Below, in pieces: positions 25,701 through 29,862 of a DNA stretch of 29,862 nucleotides (its first letter is position 1; each line of letters starts with the position of its first letter). This DNA is from JBLRWS01 sp047921075 (GTDB lineage: Bacteria; Bacteroidota; Rhodothermia; Balneolales; Balneolaceae). The DNA lies in NCBI GenBank assembly GCA_047921075.1, contig JBLRWS010000031.1, forward strand, positions 1 through 29,862, read 5' to 3'. The notes below the pieces were generated by a model. It was not told the origin of the DNA. It saw only the letters and a program-made list of their open reading frames with translations, and did not search any database. A program made the translations under genes and the position numbers.

Positions 25701-25724
25701 CGTCAGCTTCTGGAACGCAATTAA
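22722..25724 (+). CDS. exported 1000-residue tetratricopeptide-repeat protein
   Basis: The protein begins with a Sec signal peptide (hydrophobic 9-24, cleavage likely after ALA at residue 25). The rest is almost entirely TPR-type helical hairpins of about 34-38 residues, with repeated motifs such as GNYDQSVEEFNTVIERFPGT, GDFERAIEEYRTVLQRYPRS and GDYSAAVAEFSQYL. I count more than twenty repeats. The pattern is closest to the BamD/YbgF class of periplasmic TPRs. No lipobox is seen, so it should be periplasmic or loosely membrane bound. A scaffold role in envelope assembly is plausible but unproven. aroA starts one base after its stop. Confidence 0.9.
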   Translation: MTLTRLLAPHFSLLLILLTGTAALAQHEPRTGSDPLQEGIHLFENGLFAEAAVLFNQLQQQDSELGVDARELAAFYYARSVTRIDSVKTEGAAIRFANQYPNSRFGARLLEDVAHIYRERGDLGKAIELKILALNYPQSNADKAELTYRLAETAQAAGDHDMARHYYLEVSNEFRRSGWSPKALYARGQLYLDDEDFEASAAAFELLRERHPFDPMTRRVGTALGESYYKQRNYHQAIAAFEDAMPLLDEENRLKAVYLTAESYNALNDFPNAIRFYRMYLNRSDDEVQSRIAHYGLGWVYHKQEIYHWAADAFREASFGTDELARKALYYTAVNRKLAGRYEQALSAFRAFGQRFPEQGVFSEQARFEWAVTAFEAGFYGEAVDAMLPLARNREQLENPGEVLTFLGEVYFANGEYTRALETFEIASELTDVSEELKLQAQFQKAWVQYSNQAFGPAQQEFEQVNSTYPNTALGREALFWSADAHYQLRNYGPASRQFSRFVTENSNHELTGPAKYALGWAYFMMGDFENATAPLIDFLNNYEPPQIALYPFETDTQLRIADAFYAQGKYGDALEYYNRAIGAEPGGDYAMFMVANSYYRMNRNFEAVTNFRRMLRIYPFSRLREQAQYNVAYIYLNTGNYDQSVEEFNTVIERFPGTEWAARSQYNIGDAFYNAGDFERAIEEYRTVLQRYPRSEYIIEAINGIQFAQLSGGMGDESTRVLEEFLDDNPTSITADRLRFRQAENLLQSGDYSAAVAEFSQYLRITNNENMMPEAYFNMADAHQRMNDDEAAAQAYETIISDFPESDRVAPSLAELGRIRIDQQRYEEARETYQQLAEHDSRFAQEAFLGLGNAELGLGNRQQARQHFEGVLSINSNNDAARNGLGKILKEDGRMDEARRLFRLVSENNMTAVGAEAQYLIGLTYMETGDRESALEELGRVRVLYEAYDEWVSLAQFKTAEIYIREGRRGDALSLLQSIVDTYPGTPGAAQARQLLERN

Positions 25725-25725
25725 T

Positions 25726-27018
25726 ATGGACAAAACCGTACAGCCCGCATCGTCGCTGCAGGGCGAGATTACCCTGCCACCCGATAAATCCATTTCTCAT
25801 CGCGCAGCCCTGTTTGCGGCCTTGGCCGATGGAGAGAGCCGGATCAAAAATTACTCCCCGGCAGCTGATCCTCAGAGTACCCTGTCTTGTTTGCAACAAC
25901 TGGGTGTGCCGGTTACTCTCTCCGGAGATCAAGTCACAATTCAAGGAGTGGGACGAGATGGACTTAGCAGGCCGGACAAACCGCTCGATTGCGGTAATTC
26001 CGGCACAACAATGCGTTTACTCAGTGGCATCGTGGCCGGTGCGGGAGTACCGTGCAGCCTGGTGGGCGATGACTCTCTTTCTTCACGTACCATGAAGCGA
26101 ATCATCGACCCGCTTCGGTCGATGGGGGCTGTTATGGAGGGGTCGGCCGACGGTGGATCATTCGCGCCGCTTCATATTCAGCCTCATCACGGTATTCAGG
26201 GAATCCGTTTTCCGCTGCCAATTGCCAGCGCGCAGCTAAAGTCGTGTGTGCTTTTGGCGGGGCTTTTCGGTGAGGAGCCCACCGATGTGATTGAGTCGGT
26301 GCCCAGCCGGGATCACACTGAACGATTACTCGACCTGGAATCGGAGCCGTTCGGTTCCGGTAAGTTAATCAGAAGCAGCCGGCATGATCTACTTCCGGAG
26401 CAGAACTACTCCGTTCCGGCCGATTTTTCTGCAGCCGCGTTCTGGCTGGTTGCCGGGGCTATCCATTCAGATGCCTCCATCACTATGCCGGGTGTTGGAA
26501 TCAATCCGAGCCGAATCGGTGCCCTACATATCCTGAAAGAGATGGGCGCATCCATAACCCTGTCGGGTGAAGCGATGGAGGGACGCGAGCCCGTAGCCGA
26601 ACTGACCGTCGGAAGCTCTGCCCTTCAACCGATCGAAATCGACCCTGCACTCATTCCCAACTGTATCGATGAGCTGCCGGTTTTGATGGTGGCCATGTGT
26701 TTTGCAAACGGCACTTCGGTGATACGTGGGGCGGAAGAACTTCGTCACAAAGAGACAGATCGCCTGTCGGCTATGTTTGATATTTTACAAGCTGCCGGCG
26801 CAACCGCAACGCTGAAGGATGACGGGATTGCTATTACCGGACGCCCCGATTTTAAACCATCGCCGGCGGCATTTACAACTTACCATGATCATAGAATGGC
26901 GATGGCGGCGGCTGTGCTTTCACTTCGATCTGGGGGCACGTGTACCATTCGCGATGCAGAATGTACAGCGATTTCGTATCCCGGTTTTTGGAATGACCTG
27001 AGTGCGCTTTCGGCGTAG
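25726..27018 (+). CDS. aroA: 3-phosphoshikimate 1-carboxyvinyltransferase (EPSP synthase)
   Basis: A 431-residue EPSP synthase with PPDKSISHRAALFAALADG (18-36; Lys21, Ser22 and Arg26 contact shikimate-3-phosphate), DCGNSGTTMRLL (88-99), SRDHTERLL, CIDELPVLMVAMCFANG (catalytic Asp315) and GAEELRHKETDRL (335-347). It joins shikimate-3-phosphate and PEP in the shikimate pathway. The frame opens upstream at 25687 inside the TPR gene. I chose ATG 25726 because it gives the family's normal N-terminus and follows the TPR stop (25722-25724) by one base. aroA with a TPR gene is an odd pairing; other aro genes are absent here. Confidence 0.96.
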   Translation: MDKTVQPASSLQGEITLPPDKSISHRAALFAALADGESRIKNYSPAADPQSTLSCLQQLGVPVTLSGDQVTIQGVGRDGLSRPDKPLDCGNSGTTMRLLSGIVAGAGVPCSLVGDDSLSSRTMKRIIDPLRSMGAVMEGSADGGSFAPLHIQPHHGIQGIRFPLPIASAQLKSCVLLAGLFGEEPTDVIESVPSRDHTERLLDLESEPFGSGKLIRSSRHDLLPEQNYSVPADFSAAAFWLVAGAIHSDASITMPGVGINPSRIGALHILKEMGASITLSGEAMEGREPVAELTVGSSALQPIEIDPALIPNCIDELPVLMVAMCFANGTSVIRGAEELRHKETDRLSAMFDILQAAGATATLKDDGIAITGRPDFKPSPAAFTTYHDHRMAMAAAVLSLRSGGTCTIRDAECTAISYPGFWNDLSALSA

Positions 27019-27089
27019 AGTACGTGCACCCGGAGCTGGATAATGTGCCAGGCAATCTGTTGCTGATTCGGCCTGCTTCAGCCAACGCG

Positions 27090-27118
27090 CCGGCATGGCC
27101 TCCTTTCTGATGCCGGCT
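27090..27118 (+). terminator. possible terminator after aroA
   Basis: GCCGGCAT and ATGCCGGC form a perfect 8-bp GC-rich stem around a 13-nt loop, 72 nt after the aroA stop. Only a short TT follows, so it is a weak intrinsic terminator or another hairpin. Confidence 0.4.
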
Positions 27119-27160
27119 TGATCACTTCTATATCTATTTAAAACAGGCAACGCTCCCCCC

Positions 27161-27211
27161 GTCAAACTGTCAACGCTTGCGACGAACAAACACATCTATG
27201 TCAATACGTCA
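27161..27211. promoter_or_regulatory. paired GTCAA direct repeats upstream of hsp20 (candidate activator sites)
   Basis: GTCAA-N3-GTCAA starts at 27161 and GTCAA-N3-GTCA starts at 27200. Within each pair the half-sites are 8 nt apart, and the pairs are 39 nt apart. They lie about 25-75 nt upstream of the GG-N10-GC element, a position suited to an enhancer-type activator. The role is inferred from arrangement only. Confidence 0.4.
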
Positions 27212-27234
27212 GTGAGCGTGTATGCATTTTCTGT

Positions 27235-27251
27235 TTGGCACTGTGATTGCA
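27235..27251 (+). promoter_or_regulatory. candidate sigma54 (-24/-12) promoter of hsp20-dnaK
   Basis: TTGGCACTGTGATTGCA has GG (27237-27238) and GC (27249-27250) separated by exactly 10 nt. It matches the sigma54 consensus YTGGCACGrNNNTTGCW at all core positions except T for G after TGGCAC. Transcription would start near 27262, 14 nt before the hsp20 ATG. No CIRCE repeat is seen. Confidence 0.55.
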
Positions 27252-27275
27252 GAATAAGAGAATAAACATAAACCG

Positions 27276-27707
27276 ATGCCAATGAGCCAATTTCAAATCG
27301 ATATAGAAAAGCAGCTTTCACAGCTGGGTAAAGATATTCAGCAGTTTGTGGAGCGAATGACGACGGCACCACAAGAAGGTGATTTTAAACCCGATTGCGA
27401 TATCGCCGAAAGTGAGACCTCATTTAAAATTTGGGTTGACCTTCCCGGACTCTCGAAAAAAGAGGTTCATGTTTCATTGAACGGGCTTGTGCTTACCGTT
27501 GAAGGCGAACGAGAGTTGACACTGGAAGATGGGGATGAATTAAAGCGTGAAGAGCGCAAGCAGGGCCGGTTTGTCCGATCCTTTGCTGTGCCCGCATCCA
27601 TTGAGGCCGACAGTGTAAAAGCTCGGTTTAAAAATGGCGTACTGGCAATAGAAATTGATAAAAAAGCGGATCGTGCTTCGGATGGGAGCTCGATTCCGAT
27701 TCAGTAA
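27276..27707 (+). CDS. small heat-shock protein, Hsp20/alpha-crystallin family
   Basis: A 143-residue chaperone. The N-terminal helical arm (1-37) is followed by the alpha-crystallin domain (about 38-130) with FKIWVDLPGLSKKEVHVSLNG (50-70) and the late FKNGVLAIEI (118-127) signature. It ends with an I-x-I motif, IPI, at 140-142. Such proteins hold unfolding clients in oligomers for the DnaK system. dnaK follows 36 nt later, a functional pairing. Two in-frame ATGs (27276 and 27282) are possible starts, and neither has a strong ribosome-binding site. Confidence 0.95.
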   Translation: MPMSQFQIDIEKQLSQLGKDIQQFVERMTTAPQEGDFKPDCDIAESETSFKIWVDLPGLSKKEVHVSLNGLVLTVEGERELTLEDGDELKREERKQGRFVRSFAVPASIEADSVKARFKNGVLAIEIDKKADRASDGSSIPIQ

Positions 27708-27743
27708 TAAACATTTATAAAGTAAAACAAACAGAATACGATT

Positions 27744-29669
27744 ATGGGTAAGATTATAGGTATAGACTTAGGAACAACCAACTCCTGCGTAGCCGTGATG
27801 GAAGGTGGCGAGCCGGTTGTCATTCAAAATTCAGAAGGTGGCCGAACCACTCCATCGGTTGTTGCTTTCTCCAAAGATGGCGAGCGGTTGGTAGGGGCTC
27901 CCGCTAAACGTCAAGCCATTACCAATCCCGGAAAAACCATCTCTTCCATCAAGCGATTTATGGGACGGATGCACGGCGAGGTTGGCGAAGAGAGTAAGCA
28001 GGCATCCTACAAGGTTGTAAAAGGCGATGATGGCACTGCCCGTGTAGAGATTGACGATCGCAAATATGCACCGCAAGAGATATCTGCGATGGTGCTTCAG
28101 AAAATGAAGCAGACAGCCGAAGAGTATCTGGGCGAAAAAGTAACCGAAGCAGTTGTTACGGTTCCCGCATACTTTAACGATGCGCAGCGAAAAGCCACAC
28201 AGGAAGCGGGCAAAATTGCCGGACTGGACATCAAGCGTATCATCAATGAGCCGACGGCAGCATCGCTTGCATACGGCCTCGATAAAAAAGAAACCGATCA
28301 AACCGTTGTGGTCTATGACCTTGGCGGGGGTACATTCGACGTTTCCATTCTTGAACTCGGTGATGGGGTATTCGAAGTAAAATCAACCAGCGGCGACACC
28401 CACCTGGGCGGTGATGATTTCGACCAGCGACTGATCGATCACCTTGCCGATGAGTTTAAAAAAGATGAGGGAATTGACCTGCGCAACGATCCGATGGCGA
28501 TGCAGCGATTGAAAGATGCCGCAGAGAAAGCGAAGATCGAATTGTCCAGTTCACAAAAAACCAACGTGAACCTTCCGTTCATCACAGCTACCGACTCCGG
28601 TCCAAAACACCTGAATATAGATATTACACGGGCCAAGTTTGAGCAGCTGGTTGATGATCTCGTGAAAAAAACGATCACTCCCTGTGAAAACGCACTGAAA
28701 GATGCCGGAATGAGCAAAGGCGATGTGGACCAGGTTATTCTGGTTGGCGGCTCTACCCGGATACCGAAAATTCAGGAAGTGGTAAAAGAGTTTTTCGGTA
28801 AAGACCCGAGCAAAGGGGTAAATCCCGATGAGGTGGTTGCGGTTGGTGCGGCCATCCAGGGTGGTGTGCTTGCCGGCGATGTGGATGATGTGGTGCTGCT
28901 GGATGTAACACCGCTGACACTGGGAATTGAAACCCTTGGCGGCGTAATGACCAAGTTGATTGAGTCGAATACCACCATCCCAACAAGCAAAAAAGAGACC
29001 TTCTCTACCGCTGCCGACAGCCAGAGCAGTGTCGAAATTCATATTCTGCAAGGCGAACGCGCCAAAGCGCAGGATAACCGAACACTCGGTCGTTTCCACC
29101 TTGATGGAATACCGCCGGCTCCACGAGGCGTTCCGCAAATTGAAGTGACGTTCGACCTTGACGCGAATGGCGTGTTGAGTGTCAGCGCCAAAGATAAAGG
29201 CACCGGTAAAGAGCAAAGCATTCGCATCGAATCATCGTCCGGGCTCAGTGAATCAGAGATCGAGAAAATGCGGCAATCGGCCGAAGAGCACGCCGAAGAG
29301 GACAAGAAAATCCGCGAGCGTGTAGAAACGCTAAACAAAGCAGACTCCTTGCTTTTCTCAACCAAGAAGCAGCTCGAAGAGCACGCCGATAAAATTTCGG
29401 AGGGCAACAAAGAGAACATCCAAACGGCCTTGGATAAGCTCGAAGAACTGCACAAAGAAGAGAAAGTAGACGAGATTGATGCCGCCATTGAAGAGCTGAA
29501 TCAGGCTTGGAGTGCAGCATCGCAGGAGATCTACCAGGCAGCAAGTGAAGAACAAGCAGCAGGCGCAGAGGCGCAGGCTGAAGGCGCAGAAGCTTCTGCC
29601 GAACAGGAAAACGACGATGCCGTTGATGCCGACTTCGAAGTGGTAGATGACGAAGACGAGAAGAAGTAG
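27744..29669 (+). CDS. dnaK: molecular chaperone DnaK (Hsp70)
   Basis: A full-length 641-residue Hsp70. The nucleotide-binding domain has IIGIDLGTTNSCVAV (4-18), IINEPTAASLAYGLD, VYDLGGGTFDVSIL and VILVGGSTRIPKIQ. The substrate-binding domain has DVTPLTLGIETLGGVMTKLI and the helical lid. The tail after about 600 is Ala/Gly/Glu/Gln-rich (AAGAEAQAEGAEASAEQ, encoded by GGCGCAGA-like repeats) and ends EVVDDEDEKK, the usual acidic EEVD-like end. DnaK refolds proteins with DnaJ and GrpE, which are not adjacent here. It follows hsp20 after 36 nt, so it is probably in the same transcript, and a strong terminator lies 29 nt downstream. Confidence 0.98.
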   Translation: MGKIIGIDLGTTNSCVAVMEGGEPVVIQNSEGGRTTPSVVAFSKDGERLVGAPAKRQAITNPGKTISSIKRFMGRMHGEVGEESKQASYKVVKGDDGTARVEIDDRKYAPQEISAMVLQKMKQTAEEYLGEKVTEAVVTVPAYFNDAQRKATQEAGKIAGLDIKRIINEPTAASLAYGLDKKETDQTVVVYDLGGGTFDVSILELGDGVFEVKSTSGDTHLGGDDFDQRLIDHLADEFKKDEGIDLRNDPMAMQRLKDAAEKAKIELSSSQKTNVNLPFITATDSGPKHLNIDITRAKFEQLVDDLVKKTITPCENALKDAGMSKGDVDQVILVGGSTRIPKIQEVVKEFFGKDPSKGVNPDEVVAVGAAIQGGVLAGDVDDVVLLDVTPLTLGIETLGGVMTKLIESNTTIPTSKKETFSTAADSQSSVEIHILQGERAKAQDNRTLGRFHLDGIPPAPRGVPQIEVTFDLDANGVLSVSAKDKGTGKEQSIRIESSSGLSESEIEKMRQSAEEHAEEDKKIRERVETLNKADSLLFSTKKQLEEHADKISEGNKENIQTALDKLEELHKEEKVDEIDAAIEELNQAWSAASQEIYQAASEEQAAGAEAQAEGAEASAEQENDDAVDADFEVVDDEDEKK

Positions 29670-29698
29670 TTGTCAGTCTTGAGATATGAGACTTGAGG

Positions 29699-29726
29699 AA
29701 AAAGCCTCCCGCAGGGGAGGCTTTTT
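29699..29726 (+). terminator. intrinsic terminator after dnaK
   Basis: AAAAAGCCTCCC (29699-29710) and GGGAGGCTTTTT (29715-29726) form a perfect 12-bp stem with a GCAG loop. The stem ends in the T-run. The 5' A-run makes it partly active for the other strand as well. Confidence 0.9.
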
Positions 29727-29798
29727 CTGTTTTCAGGAAGGGAGCTCCACGCGTAATTCTGAGGTACTGCAGAACCTGCAGACCCCCACTCAATTTCG

Positions 29799-29806
29799 TA
29801 TCTTCA
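29799..29806 (+). promoter_or_regulatory. candidate -7 element directly before tsaD
   Basis: TATCTTCA lies in AATTTCGTATCTTCAAACC, nearly the same as the string before the rluD-family gene. It ends four bases before the tsaD ATG, so the transcript could start at or next to the start codon. Two CTGCAG copies (29767 and 29776, 9 nt apart) lie just upstream. Confidence 0.4.
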
Positions 29807-29810
29807 AACC

Positions 29811-29862
29811 ATGATCATTTTAGGAATAGAATCATCCTGCGACGAAACCTCGGCGGCGGTGC
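29811..29862 (+). CDS. tsaD: tRNA threonylcarbamoyltransferase TsaD (N-terminal start, truncated by window)
   Basis: The first 17 codons read MIILGIESSCDETSAAV, the characteristic N-terminus of TsaD (Kae1/Qri7 family). The gene runs off the right edge. TsaD transfers the threonylcarbamoyl group to A37 of tRNA together with TsaB and TsaE. No ribosome-binding site is visible; the ATG follows a candidate promoter element by four bases. Confidence 0.93.
   Translation, partial: MIILGIESSCDETSAAV

Noticed and set aside
27019..27275. CIRCE element for HrcA control of hsp20-dnaK
   Set aside because: No TTAGCACTC-N9-GAGTGCTAA-like repeat is present in the gap.
28551..29216. 221-codon minus-strand frame opposite dnaK
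   Set aside because: dnaK is unambiguous, and antisense frames opposite dnaK are a common artefact of its codon use.
29563..29600. GGCGCAGA-type tandem repeats near the end of dnaK
   Set aside because: They encode the low-complexity Ala/Glu tail common in DnaK proteins; not a mobile or regulatory repeat.
1..29862. CRISPR array, insertion sequence, tRNA or rRNA
   Set aside because: No regularly spaced direct repeats, transposase motifs, cloverleaf-like sequence or rRNA segment were seen in gaps or coding regions.

Overview
The window looks like chromosomal core sequence from a member of the Bacteroidota/Balneolota/Rhodothermota group. The clues are a PorX-type response regulator with a PglZ-like effector domain, a GldC homologue, DUF4199-like and DUF2007 proteins, a BatA-type protein, few clear Shine-Dalgarno sites, frequent TTG/GTG starts, and -7-like promoter boxes of the TAnnTTYR kind in place of clear sigma70 boxes. 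The lineage is inferred from gene content only. I see no insertion sequence, phage gene, CRISPR array, tRNA or rRNA. Genes are packed tightly; the largest gap is 257 nt (27019-27275).

Layout. At 1-973 the tail of an unidentified plus-strand gene meets an alpha/beta hydrolase on the minus strand. At 1044-3865 a plus-strand group encodes a helix-hairpin-helix protein, PorX, TsaE and a small coupled protein. At 3873-5950 a minus-strand pair encodes thiamine pyrophosphokinase and a sodium:solute symporter whose start overlaps it. At 6017-9620 lie an NrnA-like phosphoesterase, an HtrA-like lipoprotein protease, an RluD-family pseudouridine synthase and GldC. At 9707-14190 an apparent seven-gene envelope-lipid operon runs from accA to cdsA through a hotdog thioesterase, DUF2085, DUF4199-like, CPBP protease and DUF2007 genes, followed by a TIGR01777-type epimerase (14244-15152).

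At 15155-17875 a large minus-strand lipoprotein with a C-terminal propeller-like repeat region lies divergent to a BatA/VWA-like membrane protein and its coupled partner (17944-20639). Then come hflX with a coupled CBS-domain gene (20672-22626), a 1000-residue TPR protein followed one base later by aroA (22722-27018), hsp20-dnaK with a strong terminator (27276-29726), and the first 52 nt of tsaD (29811 onward).

Functional themes are translation quality (tsaE, tsaD, rluD, hflX), proteostasis (htrA-like, hsp20, dnaK, CPBP protease), envelope lipid synthesis (accA, thioesterase, cdsA), and type IX secretion or gliding regulation (porX, gldC). I found no cluster that is clearly a new defence or biosynthetic system. 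The best leads are regulatory: a GG-N10-GC (sigma54-type) promoter with paired GTCAA repeats before hsp20-dnaK, an inverted repeat covering the porX ribosome-binding region, and a possible leaderless tsaD. Others are the TPK-symporter coupling and the large lipoprotein opposite the BatA-like pair.
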